This document shows positions 16,408 to 26,054 of a stretch of 40,447 nt of DNA, one piece after another (the stretch's first letter is position 1; every line of letters starts with the position of its first letter). Location of the stretch: assembly GCA_002369525.1 (NCBI GenBank), contig DFFN01000207.1, forward strand, positions 1 to 40,447, in the 5' to 3' direction. The position numbers and the translations under genes are program-made. The stretch comes from Lachnoclostridium sp. UBA3775. Lineage in GTDB: Bacteria; Bacillota; Clostridia; Lachnospirales; Lachnospiraceae. Below the pieces are notes generated by a model. It did not search any database. It worked only from the letters and a program-made list of their open reading frames with translations, and was not told the origin of the DNA.

Positions 16408-17880
16408 ATGAAACTAAAAACTCTCCTTGAACGCCTTGAATATGAAGTGGTACAGGGCAGTACGGAAACCGAAATAAGCTCGCTGGTCTATGATTCCAGA
16501 AAGGCGGAAAAGGGTTCTGTCTTTGTATGCATCAGCGGAACCGTGAAGGATGCGCATGATTATATACCCGATGTGGTTGCAAAGGGCGCTGCAGCGGTGG
16601 TTGTGACAAAAGACGCAGATGCGGGCGAGGGCGTAACCGTGATTAAAGTCAGGGACGACCGCGAGGCTCTGGCATATATGAGTGCCGCATGGTTCGGATA
16701 TCCGGCCGAAAAGCTCACCACAATCGGAATCACCGGTACAAAGGGCAAGACGACCACGAGCTACATGATAAGAAACGTGCTCGAAAAGGTCGGTGTAAAG
16801 TGCGGTCTTATCGGTACGATAGAAACGATAATAGGCTCCGAGCATATTCCGTCAAGCCATTCAACGCCTGAAAGCTATACCGTTCAGGAGTATTTTTCAA
16901 AAATGGCTGAAAACGGCATTACCCATGTGGTAATGGAGGTGAGTTCGCAGGGACTTAAGATGAAGAGGGTCGGCGGCATAATTTTTGACTACGGCATCTT
17001 CACCAATCTTGAACCCGATCATATCGGCGGAAACGAACACCCCGATTTCGAGGATTACCTGTACTGCAAGAGCCTTCTTTTCAGACAGTGTAAAACAGGA
17101 CTCGGAAATATCGATGACAGCCATTTTAACGAGATAATGGAAAACAGAACCTGCAGACTCTTTTCCTTCGGTACGGACAGTGCTGCCGACTACAGGGCCG
17201 AGGATATCGAGCTGACAAGGGCAGGAATAAAATATAAGGGAATCATGAAGGACGGCACAGAGCTTTCGGTCACGGTCGATATTCCCGGAAGGTTCACTGT
17301 TTACAATTCGCTGACTGCACTTGCACTATGCGATCTTTTGGGCGTTCCCCATGAAGCAAGCCTAAAGGGGCTTGCCGATGTAAAGGTAAGAGGCAGGGTT
17401 GAGACGGTTCCGGTATCCGGAGATTTCACCATTATGGTTGATTATGCCCATAACGAAATGTCGCTCAGAAGCGTTCTGACTACACTAAGGGAGTATAACC
17501 CCGGAAGGCTTGTTTGTGTTTTCGGCTGCGGAGGAAACAGGTCGAAGGACAGAAGATACAGCATGGGAAGGGTGAGCGGAGAGCTCGCAGATCTTACGGT
17601 CATCACCTCGGACAACCCGAGGTTTGAAAAGCCGGAGGACATTATCGCTGACATAGTTTCCTCAATCGAAAAGGTTGAGAATGCGGAATATGTTGTGATC
17701 CCGGACCGCTTTGAAGCGATCAAATACTGTATAGACAATGCAAAGCCGAAGGATCTGATCCTTGTTGCAGGCAAGGGACACGAGGATTATCAGGAAATCG
17801 AGGGCGTTAAGTATCATATGGATGATGTTGAACTGATACTTAAGGCCGATGAGATGAAGAAAGCAAGGGAGAATAAATAA
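16408..17880 (+). CDS. murE: UDP-MurNAc-L-Ala-D-Glu:meso-diaminopimelate ligase
   Basis: Adds the third stem-peptide residue to the peptidoglycan precursor. ATP-binding GITGTKGKTTTSYM lies near residue 110, HSTPES and the EVSSQGL region follow, and the C-terminal TSDNPRFEKPEDII carries DNPR, the meso-DAP-specific form (Lys-adding enzymes differ at the Arg). This implies A1-gamma (DAP) peptidoglycan. 490 residues is normal. GAGGT precedes the ATG. It is separated from murF by three bases. I could not identify a clear promoter in the 97-nt gap after glgA. Confidence 0.96.
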   Translation: MKLKTLLERLEYEVVQGSTETEISSLVYDSRKAEKGSVFVCISGTVKDAHDYIPDVVAKGAAAVVVTKDADAGEGVTVIKVRDDREALAYMSAAWFGYPAEKLTTIGITGTKGKTTTSYMIRNVLEKVGVKCGLIGTIETIIGSEHIPSSHSTPESYTVQEYFSKMAENGITHVVMEVSSQGLKMKRVGGIIFDYGIFTNLEPDHIGGNEHPDFEDYLYCKSLLFRQCKTGLGNIDDSHFNEIMENRTCRLFSFGTDSAADYRAEDIELTRAGIKYKGIMKDGTELSVTVDIPGRFTVYNSLTALALCDLLGVPHEASLKGLADVKVRGRVETVPVSGDFTIMVDYAHNEMSLRSVLTTLREYNPGRLVCVFGCGGNRSKDRRYSMGRVSGELADLTVITSDNPRFEKPEDIIADIVSSIEKVENAEYVVIPDRFEAIKYCIDNAKPKDLILVAGKGHEDYQEIEGVKYHMDDVELILKADEMKKARENK

Positions 17881-17883
17881 AAA

Positions 17884-19335
17884 ATGGGACTTCTGACTGT
17901 AAAAGAAATTGCGGAAATGATGGACGGAAGCATAATTGACGGAGACCCGTGCATAACGATAAGCGATTACAGCTACAATTCGAAGGAGGGTGATTCACAG
18001 ACCCTTTTCCTCCCTATAGTGGGAGAAAACAGGGATGCCCATGATTTCATCGCCGACGCTCAGGCAAACGGTATGATAGCTACTCTGACCGAAAGGGGAA
18101 GGGTTGAAGAAAATACCGCGGGAATGACATATATCGCGGTGGACAGCACGAAGGATGCAATTCAGCGTCTCGGCATGCGGTACCGCATGTGCTTTTCTCC
18201 GAAATGCATAGGGATCACGGGAAGCGTCGGCAAGACTACCACAAAGGAAATGATAGCCGCGGCTTTGGAAGGAAGCAAAAAAATAATAAAGACCGAAGGC
18301 AACAAAAACGGTCAGCTGGGGCTTCCTTTGATGACGCTTAAGCTTGACGAAAATACCGAAGCCCTCATACTTGAGATGGGTGTAAGCATTATCGGCGAAA
18401 TGGAAAGGCTTGCAAGGATCGCAAGACCTGACATCGCGGTCGTTACCAACATCGGTTTCTCTCATGTGGGGAATTTCGGCTCACGGGAAAACATCAGACG
18501 CGAAAAGCTTGGTATAATTAACGAAATGGACGAAAACGGGATACTGCTTTTAAACGGCGAAAACGAACTGCTTTCCGAGCTTATACCGGGATCTCCTGAC
18601 AGAAAAGAAATTTCTTCGCTCGGGCTTTACCCCAAAACCGTTGAATCGCTTGAAAAGATCACAATTCTTTCCTACGGCTTCGGCGAGTGGTGCGATTTCA
18701 GGGCGGAACAGGTAAAAAGCGATGCCTCGGGCAGCAGTTTTACTTTCAGATATAAAGATACAGTATTCCCCGTAAAGCTTAAGGTGAGCGGAGATCATAA
18801 TATACTCAATGCGGTTGCGGCAATCGCCTGCGCCGTACTTACCGGAGCGGATACAGGCGAAGCGCTTAAGTATCTCGGTCAGTATGAGCCTCTTGCAATG
18901 CGCGGCAGGATAGAAAAAACAGCAAACGGTGTCTGGCTGATAGACGATTCGTACAACGCAAGCCCCGATTCCATGAAAAGCGGGCTGTGGCTGCTCGGAA
19001 GCGCCGTATGCGAAGGAAGAAAGATCGCAATGCTTGCCGATATGCTTGAGCTCGGTGACTATTCCGAGGAGCTTCACCGTCTGGTCGGAAAATACGCTGC
19101 GGCGTCCGGGGCGGATATCATTATCTGTGTAGGAAAACAGGCAGCATATATTGCCGATGAGGCCGCAAGAAATTGCGGCAAAGAGATAAAAAGCTTTGAT
19201 ACAAGAGAAGAGGCCGAACAGTTCCTGCTTGAGATACTTGTGCCCGGAGACTGTGTGCTCTGCAAAGGCAGCAGGGGCATGAAGCTGGACCTCACAGCTT
19301 CGCTTCTTCGCAGCGCCGGGGGTGGAGAAAATTGA
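17884..19335 (+). CDS. murF: UDP-MurNAc-tripeptide:D-Ala-D-Ala ligase
   Basis: Completes the cytoplasmic UDP-MurNAc-pentapeptide. The Mur ligase motif GITGSVGKTTTKEMI is followed by EGNKNGQLGLPL, the EMGVS segment, DHNILNAVAAIACA and DDSYNASPDSMKSGL, all typical of MurF. 483 residues is a little above average. Its stop (TGA) overlaps the TTG start of priA. Pairing with murE gives coordinated supply of wall precursor. Confidence 0.95.
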   Translation: MGLLTVKEIAEMMDGSIIDGDPCITISDYSYNSKEGDSQTLFLPIVGENRDAHDFIADAQANGMIATLTERGRVEENTAGMTYIAVDSTKDAIQRLGMRYRMCFSPKCIGITGSVGKTTTKEMIAAALEGSKKIIKTEGNKNGQLGLPLMTLKLDENTEALILEMGVSIIGEMERLARIARPDIAVVTNIGFSHVGNFGSRENIRREKLGIINEMDENGILLLNGENELLSELIPGSPDRKEISSLGLYPKTVESLEKITILSYGFGEWCDFRAEQVKSDASGSSFTFRYKDTVFPVKLKVSGDHNILNAVAAIACAVLTGADTGEALKYLGQYEPLAMRGRIEKTANGVWLIDDSYNASPDSMKSGLWLLGSAVCEGRKIAMLADMLELGDYSEELHRLVGKYAAASGADIIICVGKQAAYIADEAARNCGKEIKSFDTREEAEQFLLEILVPGDCVLCKGSRGMKLDLTASLLRSAGGGEN

Positions 19336-21377
19336 AATATGCGGATATAATAGTCGATATATCCGCACCGAATCTTGATAAAAGCTTCACCTATGAAATA
19401 CCGGACGAGCTTGGAGAACTGAGCATAGGCACTCCTGTGATGATACCTTTCGGAGCGGGCAACAAGCAGAAAAAAGGCTATGTCTGCGGGATAAGGAGCA
19501 CAAGGCCCGAGGGTAATTTCAAGCTCAAGAAGATCGAAGGCATCGTTAAGAATTCCCTTACGATAGAAGACGAATTCATGGCTCTGGCCTACAAAATGAA
19601 GACAAATTACGGCGGCATGCTGAAGGATTCCTTAAGGACCGTTATCCCCGTAAAGCAGAAGGTCGATCTTAAAAAGGGCGCCGCAAGGAAGGATGCTTTT
19701 CCGGAAATAACCGAGCTGATAAAAAATTATCCCGACGGTCTGAAGAATGGCACAGAGCTTAATGAAGAACAAAAGCTCGCAAAAGACACGGTATGTGCGG
19801 ATATAGATGAAGGAATACATAAAACCTATCTGCTCCACGGCGTGACCGGAAGCGGAAAGACTGAAGTATATATTGAAATAATAAGGCATGTGATAGAAAA
19901 GGGTATGCAGGTCATCGTGCTGATACCCGAAATATCACTTACCTACCAGACTGTGAAACGCTTTGCGCTCTGCTTCGGAAACAAGGTGGCATTTTCCCAC
20001 AGCAAATTGAGCAAGGGAGAGCGCTACGAACAGAGCGAAAAGGCGAGAAACGGCGAAATAAGCATAATGATAGGTCCGAGGTCGGCATTGTTCACGCCGT
20101 TTGGCAGGCTCGGGCTCATCATAATCGACGAGGAGCATGAGGCAAGCTACAAATCGGAAAATACTCCCAAGTATCATGCAAGGGAGGTTGCGATATGGAG
20201 GGCCGAAATGGCGGGTGCAAGCGTGCTTCTGGGCTCCGCAACTCCGTCGCTGGAATCCTACAGCAAGGCCTGTAACGGAGAATATACCCTGCTTCGTTTA
20301 AGCAAAAGAGCGATGAATGCCGAAATGCCCAAGTCCCATATCATCGATATGAGGGCCGAATTAAAAAGCGGAAACCGCTCGATTTTTTCAAAGCTTCTGC
20401 TTGAAAAGATCAAAGACAGGCTCGGTAAAAAAGAGCAGACCATGCTGTTTCTTAACCGCCGCGGTTATGCCGGCTTCGTATCATGCAGAAGCTGCGGCTA
20501 TGTTCCGAAATGTCCGCACTGCGACATATCGCTTACGCTGCATGCCAACAAAAGGCTTTACTGTCATTACTGCGGCTACAGCATAGACGATTACAAAAAA
20601 TGTCCGTCCTGCGGTTCGGGCTTTATAGGCGGGTTCGGAACGGGAACCGAGAAAATTGAAAAAATGATAGGTGAAACCTTCCCTGAGGCAAGAGTGCTGA
20701 GAATGGATGCGGATACCACTTCCAAAAAAGGAGATTTCGAAAAGATACTGTCGGCCTTCTCAAAGAAAAAGGCGGATATTCTTATCGGGACCCAGATGAT
20801 AGTAAAGGGACATGATTTCCCCGATGTGAGCCTGGTCGGCATACTTGCCGCCGATCTCTCATTATTTGCTGGAGATTACAGGGCGGCGGAAAGAACCTAC
20901 CAGCTGCTTTCGCAGGCATCCGGAAGAGCCGGAAGAAGCAGGCTTCCCGGCGAGGTGGTCATACAGACCTACAATCCGGAGCATTACTGTGTTGAATATG
21001 CGGCGGAAAACAGATATGCGGATTTCTATGATCAGGAGATCGCCGCAAGAAGAATGATGGGCTATCCGCCTGCCGGAAATATGATGGTGATATATATACA
21101 GTCCGAAAGCCCGTTAAAAAACAGCAATGTAGCCGAAAAGCTGGTATATTGCATTAAACACTACGAAATCAGCAGAAATTACAAGTACAGGGTTCTCGGT
21201 CCCTCCGAGGCAGCGGTAAAAAAGCTGAAGGATCTGTACAGAAGCGTCATCTATGTTAAGGACAGTGACTATGAAAAGCTGGTGAGCCTTAAGGATGCGA
21301 TAGAATATTTCATAAACAGCCAGAAGATCAGCGAGGCTTCGGTACAGTTTGATTTTAATCCTGTAAAGGGATATTGA
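19332..21377 (+). CDS. priA: Primosomal protein N' (PriA helicase)
   Basis: Restarts stalled replication forks by 3'-5' unwinding and primosome loading. An N-terminal 3'-end binding domain (YADIIVDISAPNLDKSFTYE) precedes helicase motif I GVTGSGKTEVY, DEEHEASYKSE (motif II) and eight zinc-binding Cys between CRSCGYVPKCPHC and CPSCG, then GTQMIVKGHDF and QASGRAGR. 681 residues is compact against about 730-805 in model bacteria. The TTG start at 19332 is chosen because its N-terminus matches the family, GGTGGAG lies upstream, and it overlaps the murF stop by four bases. Confidence 0.95.
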   Translation: MKYADIIVDISAPNLDKSFTYEIPDELGELSIGTPVMIPFGAGNKQKKGYVCGIRSTRPEGNFKLKKIEGIVKNSLTIEDEFMALAYKMKTNYGGMLKDSLRTVIPVKQKVDLKKGAARKDAFPEITELIKNYPDGLKNGTELNEEQKLAKDTVCADIDEGIHKTYLLHGVTGSGKTEVYIEIIRHVIEKGMQVIVLIPEISLTYQTVKRFALCFGNKVAFSHSKLSKGERYEQSEKARNGEISIMIGPRSALFTPFGRLGLIIIDEEHEASYKSENTPKYHAREVAIWRAEMAGASVLLGSATPSLESYSKACNGEYTLLRLSKRAMNAEMPKSHIIDMRAELKSGNRSIFSKLLLEKIKDRLGKKEQTMLFLNRRGYAGFVSCRSCGYVPKCPHCDISLTLHANKRLYCHYCGYSIDDYKKCPSCGSGFIGGFGTGTEKIEKMIGETFPEARVLRMDADTTSKKGDFEKILSAFSKKKADILIGTQMIVKGHDFPDVSLVGILAADLSLFAGDYRAAERTYQLLSQASGRAGRSRLPGEVVIQTYNPEHYCVEYAAENRYADFYDQEIAARRMMGYPPAGNMMVIYIQSESPLKNSNVAEKLVYCIKHYEISRNYKYRVLGPSEAAVKKLKDLYRSVIYVKDSDYEKLVSLKDAIEYFINSQKISEASVQFDFNPVKGY

Positions 21378-21413
21378 TAAAGCCTTAAATTAAAGACAAA
21401 TGAAAGGAAAATT

Positions 21414-21932
21414 ATGGCACTGAGAAATATCAGAATAAGCGGCGATCCCATACTTGAGAAGGTATGCAAGCCGGTTAAAGAAATGAACGAAAGAACAAAG
21501 GATCTGATCAACGACATGCTTGAAACCATGTATGATTCAAGAGGTGTAGGTCTTGCGGCGCCGCAGGTCGGCGTGCTTAAAAGAATATGCGTGATCGACA
21601 TCACGCCCGACGGTTCCGACCCGCATGTTTTCATCAATCCCGAAATAATCGAGCGGTCTGAAGAAAAACAGACAGGCTATGAAGGCTGCCTTTCGCTCCC
21701 CGGGAAAAGCGGTGTTGTGACAAGATCCATGAAGGTAAAGGTAAAAGCCCTTGACATAAACATGGAGAGTTTTATCATGGAGGGCGAAGAGCTGATGGCA
21801 AGGGCCATGCAGCATGAGATCGACCACCTTGACGGAAATATGTATATGCGTCTGGTCGAGGGAGAAATATATGACAATTCCGAACTCTTCGGGGATGAAG
21901 AAGAGGAAAGCGAAGACGGAGAAAACGAATGA
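21414..21932 (+). CDS. def: Peptide deformylase
   Basis: A metalloenzyme that removes the N-formyl group from nascent proteins. All three motifs are present: GVGLAAPQVG, EGCLSLPG with the metal-binding Cys, and QHEIDHLDG with the His pair and catalytic Glu. 172 residues with a long acidic tail (EEESEDGENE). GAAAGGAAA precedes the ATG, 36 nt after priA. Its stop overlaps the fmt start (ATGA), matching the functional pair that adds and removes formyl groups. Confidence 0.96.
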   Translation: MALRNIRISGDPILEKVCKPVKEMNERTKDLINDMLETMYDSRGVGLAAPQVGVLKRICVIDITPDGSDPHVFINPEIIERSEEKQTGYEGCLSLPGKSGVVTRSMKVKVKALDINMESFIMEGEELMARAMQHEIDHLDGNMYMRLVEGEIYDNSELFGDEEEESEDGENE

Positions 21933-22861
21933 AAATAATTTACATGGGGACTCCCGAAATAGCCGCAGTCATATTCGATTCGTTAATGAATGATGAGAAA
22001 AACGAAGTTGTGCTTGCGGTAACCCAGCCGGACAGACCCAAGGGACGCGGCGGCGAGCTTGCGATGTCCGATGTCAAAAAAGCGGCCTTAAAGGCAGGCG
22101 TATCGGTTTACCAGCCGGAGAAGATCAAAGCACCCGAGTGCGTTGAATTTCTTAAAAGCTTCAATGCCGATATAATCGTGGTTGCAGCCTTCGGACAGAT
22201 ACTTTCAAAGGAAATCCTTGAGCTGACGCCGAAGGGATGTATCAATGTACATGCGTCCCTCCTTCCGAAGTACAGAGGCGCGGCACCGATTCAATGGGCG
22301 ATAATCGACGGTGAAAAGGTTAGCGGCGTAACCATCATGCAGATGGACGAGGGACTTGATACCGGAGATATCATACTGCGAAAGGAAATCGTTCTTTCAC
22401 CCGTGGAGACGGGAGGAACGTTGCACGATAAGCTTGCGATACTTGGAAGTGAAGCTTTGGCCGAAGCGCTTGACCTGATCGAAGAAGGAAAGGCTAAAAG
22501 GACCCCGCAGGGCGAAGCCACCACGAAATATGCGGCCATGCTCACAAAGAAAATGGGCAGGCTTAATTTCGGGAGAAGCGCAGAGGAGCTTGAAAGATAT
22601 GTAAGGGGTTTAAATCCCTGGCCCAGCGCATATGCTTTTCTTGACGGAAAAATGATAAAATTCTGGGAATGCATGATCAGTCCGGAGGTGCCCGACGGCC
22701 TTGAGCCGGGAGATGTTTACGGCATCGACAAGAACGGGTTCTTCATTGCGACGGGAGACGGAGGACTAAGGGTTCTGCATCTTCAGGCCGAGGGCAAAAG
22801 GGCCATGAGCGCCGCAGAATTTTTGCGGGGAAACAATCTTTACGGAAAACATTTTGAATAA
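21929..22861 (+). CDS. fmt: Methionyl-tRNA formyltransferase
   Basis: Formylates initiator Met-tRNA using 10-formyl-tetrahydrofolate. It has the hydrolase-like core with GTPEIAAVIF at the start, INVHASLLPKYRGAAPIQWA containing catalytic Asn and His, and MDEGLDTGDI with the catalytic Asp. The C-terminal domain (about 205-310) binds tRNA. 310 residues is normal. The 4-base overlap with def and 1-base overlap with rsmB indicate one operon. Confidence 0.97.
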   Translation: MKIIYMGTPEIAAVIFDSLMNDEKNEVVLAVTQPDRPKGRGGELAMSDVKKAALKAGVSVYQPEKIKAPECVEFLKSFNADIIVVAAFGQILSKEILELTPKGCINVHASLLPKYRGAAPIQWAIIDGEKVSGVTIMQMDEGLDTGDIILRKEIVLSPVETGGTLHDKLAILGSEALAEALDLIEEGKAKRTPQGEATTKYAAMLTKKMGRLNFGRSAEELERYVRGLNPWPSAYAFLDGKMIKFWECMISPEVPDGLEPGDVYGIDKNGFFIATGDGGLRVLHLQAEGKRAMSAAEFLRGNNLYGKHFE

Positions 22862-24192
22862 TGGATGAAAGAGAAAGAGCCTACAGGGCGGTATATAAAA
22901 TTTTTTTTGAAAACGGACTGAGCCACGAGGTGCTCCGCGAGAGTTTAGACGAGTCGGACAGGAACCGGGAAAAGGCCAACAAGGCTTTTATTTCAAGGCT
23001 TGTAAACGGCACAACGGAACGCTGGCTTACCCTGACCTATCTCATCGAAAAACAGGCAGGGCGGCCGATTACGAAAATCAAACCGGCAATAAGGGTAATA
23101 CTTGCCATGGGGATATATCAGGCGTTTTTCATGAATGTACCCGAGAGCGCAGCCGCAAACGAGTCTGTGAAGCTTGCGAAGAACCATTCGTTCGGAGGAC
23201 TTGCCGGCTTTGTGAACGGAGTACTGAGAAATATTTTCCGTCTGGCGGCTTCATTCGGGCAGGCAGGCGAGAACAAAGAAAAGTGTTTTGAAGCCTTCCT
23301 TGAAAACAAACTTGAAAATGAGGAAGAAGATAAAAAGCTTTCGGTACGCTTTTCGATCCCCGGGGAGCTTGCAGGGATAATGAGAAACGAGCTTGGGAAA
23401 GAGGCTCTTCAAAAAACGCTTGAGGGCTTTTTTAAGGAAAACAGTCTTTGTCTGTACAGGCTTGGATCAAAATGCAGCGAAGAAGAGTTCGAGGAAAGCC
23501 TTGTAAAAGACAAACTGAGCTTTATAAAAAAAGAAGAAACAGGACTTGAGAAAGCTTATATAATTAAGACAGCAGTAAATCCTACAAGTGTAGAATGCTT
23601 CAGACGAGGCTGCTGTATAGTGCAAAATCCTTCTTCCGTCAAAGCATGCGAGCTCCTTGAGGTAAGAGGCGACGAAAAAGCCCTGGACGTATGTGCGGCG
23701 CCGGGAGGAAAGGCTGTTCATCTTGCGGACAGACTGAAGGAAGGCTTCGTAACGGCATGTGACGTAAGCGATAAAAAATGTCTGAAGATAGAGGAAAACA
23801 TAAAAAGAACGGGACTTAAAAACATCGCTGCAAGGACGGAGGACGCAACGGTCTTTGTGCCGGAGTTTAAGGAAGCCTTTGACATAGTGATAGCGGATCT
23901 GCCCTGTTCGGGACTGGGTGTTATCTCGTCAAAACCCGACATACGCTATAAAACCTCGGCGGACGACATAAAGATTCTTGCCGGAATACAGAAAAAAATA
24001 CTTGAAAATGTGACAAAATACGTTAAGCCCGGCGGTCTTATCTCGTTTTCGACCTGTACCTTTACAAAGCAGGAGAACGAAGACAATGCAGAATATATTA
24101 AGAGCCTCGGTTTTGCCGAGCTCATAAGGCAGAGGATGCTGCCGGATGAGGACCGCGACGGATTTTTTGTTGCGATATTAAAAAAACAATGA
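22861..24192 (+). CDS. rsmB: 16S rRNA (cytosine-C5)-methyltransferase RsmB
   Basis: Methylates C967 (E. coli numbering) of 16S rRNA. The N-terminal 140 residues form a NusB-like RNA-binding domain (RAYRAVYKIFFENGLSHEVL). The methylase has VCAAPGGKAVHLAD for SAM, DLPCSGLGV and FSTCTFTKQENE with the two Cys typical of RNA m5C enzymes. 443 residues is usual. It starts at TAATG, sharing one base with the fmt stop, and ends in an ATGA overlap with rlmN. Confidence 0.95.
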   Translation: MDERERAYRAVYKIFFENGLSHEVLRESLDESDRNREKANKAFISRLVNGTTERWLTLTYLIEKQAGRPITKIKPAIRVILAMGIYQAFFMNVPESAAANESVKLAKNHSFGGLAGFVNGVLRNIFRLAASFGQAGENKEKCFEAFLENKLENEEEDKKLSVRFSIPGELAGIMRNELGKEALQKTLEGFFKENSLCLYRLGSKCSEEEFEESLVKDKLSFIKKEETGLEKAYIIKTAVNPTSVECFRRGCCIVQNPSSVKACELLEVRGDEKALDVCAAPGGKAVHLADRLKEGFVTACDVSDKKCLKIEENIKRTGLKNIAARTEDATVFVPEFKEAFDIVIADLPCSGLGVISSKPDIRYKTSADDIKILAGIQKKILENVTKYVKPGGLISFSTCTFTKQENEDNAEYIKSLGFAELIRQRMLPDEDRDGFFVAILKKQ

Positions 24193-25265
24193 ACTGTGAA
24201 CTGTATGGAAAAACCGACATAAAGTCCATGACCGGGCACGAGCTCGAGGAGTTTATCGTTAAGACCGGCAACCCGAAATTCAGGGCCGGACAGCTTTACG
24301 GTTGGCTGCATAAAAAATGTGCGGCCGGCTTTTCGGAAATGACAAACATACCCGCCGCTCTGAGAAGCAAACTCGGGGAAGAAACAACGCTTCCCGCCTT
24401 TAAGGTGCTTGCTCATCTTAAGTCAGGAAAGGGCGATACCGAGAAATTTCTTTTTGGCCTCGGGGACGGAAATGCAATAGAAAGCGTACTTATGCGTTAT
24501 AAGCACGGCAATTCCGTGTGCATAAGCTCGCAGGTCGGATGCCGCATGGGATGTAAATTCTGCGCATCGACCCTTGGAGGACTTGTAAGGAACCTGAATG
24601 CTTCCGAAATGCTCGAGCAGGTATATTCGATACAGAGGATATGCGGCGAAAGAGTGAGCAATGTCGTTGTGATGGGCAGCGGCGAACCGATGGACAACTT
24701 CGATAATTTCGTGCGTTTTTATGAGCTTATTACCGATAAGGACGGACAAAACCTTAGCGGACGGAATGTAACCGTATCCACCTGCGGACTGGTGCCGGAA
24801 ATAAAAAAGCTTGCGGATCTCAAGCTTTCACTTACCCTGGCGGTGTCGCTGCATGCGGCTTCCGACGAGGAAAGAAGAAAGATAATGCCGGTGGCAAAAA
24901 AGTACGGTATAGCCGAAATACTTGATGCCTGCAGATACTATTTTGATATGACAGGCAGAAGGGTAAGCTTTGAATACAGCCTGATCTCAGGTGAAAATGA
25001 CAGCCCCGAGGATGCCGAAAAGCTTGCCGCCTTACTGAAGGGGATGGGCGCACATGTCAATCTGATACCGGTAAATCCTGTCAAAGAACGCGATTATAAG
25101 CGTTCAAATGTTACGAATATATTAAATTTTCAGGAAATACTTGAAAAAAACAGAATTAATGCTACTATAAGAAGGGAAATGGGTGCGGATATCGATGCTG
25201 CCTGCGGACAGCTGCGCCGCAGCTATGAACTGAGCCGTGGCGGAAAGGAGAAAGAAGAACAATGA
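24189..25265 (+). CDS. rlmN: 23S rRNA (A2503-C2)/tRNA methyltransferase RlmN
   Basis: A radical SAM enzyme methylating A2503 of 23S rRNA and A37 of some tRNAs. The iron-sulfur motif is CRMGCKFCAST, the GSGEPMDNF segment binds SAM, and the C-terminal ACGQL holds the Cys that relays the methyl group. 358 residues is normal. The family relative Cfr differs in flanking sequence; the housekeeping position in a def-fmt-rsmB operon argues for RlmN. It overlaps both neighbours by four bases. Confidence 0.95.
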   Translation: MNCELYGKTDIKSMTGHELEEFIVKTGNPKFRAGQLYGWLHKKCAAGFSEMTNIPAALRSKLGEETTLPAFKVLAHLKSGKGDTEKFLFGLGDGNAIESVLMRYKHGNSVCISSQVGCRMGCKFCASTLGGLVRNLNASEMLEQVYSIQRICGERVSNVVVMGSGEPMDNFDNFVRFYELITDKDGQNLSGRNVTVSTCGLVPEIKKLADLKLSLTLAVSLHAASDEERRKIMPVAKKYGIAEILDACRYYFDMTGRRVSFEYSLISGENDSPEDAEKLAALLKGMGAHVNLIPVNPVKERDYKRSNVTNILNFQEILEKNRINATIRREMGADIDAACGQLRRSYELSRGGKEKEEQ

Positions 25266-25987
25266 AGTCATATGCAGTAACGGACATCGGAATAAAAAGA
25301 TCCGTGAATCAGGACTCCTTTTTCTGCTCCGATGAACCGGTGGGAATACTGCCAAACTGCTATATAGTCGCAGACGGAATGGGCGGACATGCCGCAGGTG
25401 ATTTTGCCTCGCGTTTTGTCGTCGATAACTTCCTTTCAGCGCTGAGAAGCGGAAGCGAAAGAACAAGGATACAGGCGATAGAAGAGGGAATACGCATTGC
25501 GAATGAGGGACTTATCGCAAGGGCAAACGGCGTTAAGGAACTCGAGGGCATGGGAACCACCTTTGTCCTTGCCACGATAGACGAGAACAATGAGTTGCTT
25601 GCCGCAAACATAGGCGACAGCAGGCTTTATCTTATCAATGACGAGGGCTTAAGGCAGATAACAATGGATCACTCCCTTGTAGCCGAAATGGTGAGAAAGG
25701 GTGAGATAAAAAGAGAGGAGGCCAGATACCATCCTCAGAAAAATGTGGTGCTCCGTGCGGTCAGCACGAGAGACGTGGCTATTCCCGACTTCTACCAGCT
25801 CAGGGTGAAGGAGGGGGATTTCATACTTCTTTGCTCCGACGGATTATCGGATATGCTTGATGAGGCGGAGATGCTGAAAATCATTGGGGAATATGAAGAT
25901 GTAAGCGATATAGCCGAAAAAATGGTAGCCATTGCCAATGAAAATGGTGGGAAAGACAACATAACTTTAGTGTTGATAAAAGTTTAG
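25262..25987 (+). CDS. prpC: PP2C-type Ser/Thr phosphatase (PrpC/Stp1)
   Basis: A metal-dependent protein phosphatase that reverses the neighbouring PASTA kinase. Conserved metal-binding motifs are VNQDSFF, ADGMGGHAAGD, GMGTTFVLA, NIGDSRLYL, CSDGLSDML and GKDNITLVLI. 241 residues, cytosolic, no signal. The start overlaps rlmN by four bases, so it is expressed from the upstream operon, while the kinase also has its own promoter two bases after the phosphatase stop. The two could thus be expressed at different ratios. Confidence 0.96.
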   Translation: MKSYAVTDIGIKRSVNQDSFFCSDEPVGILPNCYIVADGMGGHAAGDFASRFVVDNFLSALRSGSERTRIQAIEEGIRIANEGLIARANGVKELEGMGTTFVLATIDENNELLAANIGDSRLYLINDEGLRQITMDHSLVAEMVRKGEIKREEARYHPQKNVVLRAVSTRDVAIPDFYQLRVKEGDFILLCSDGLSDMLDEAEMLKIIGEYEDVSDIAEKMVAIANENGGKDNITLVLIKV

Positions 25988-25989
25988 AC

Positions 25990-26018
25990 TTGCAAAAAAG
26001 CAAAAAAAATGGTAAAAT
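25990..26018 (+). promoter_or_regulatory. Extended -10 promoter for the PASTA kinase gene
   Basis: -35 TTGCAA (25990-25995), 17-bp spacer, TGG plus TAAAAT (26013-26018). It lies in the 67-nt prpC-prkC gap. The same TTGCAA/TGG layout occurs before the Y-family polymerase gene. Confidence 0.7.
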
Positions 26019-26054
26019 ACCTATTTATGAGAAAAAGAAAGGAAAAAACACCTT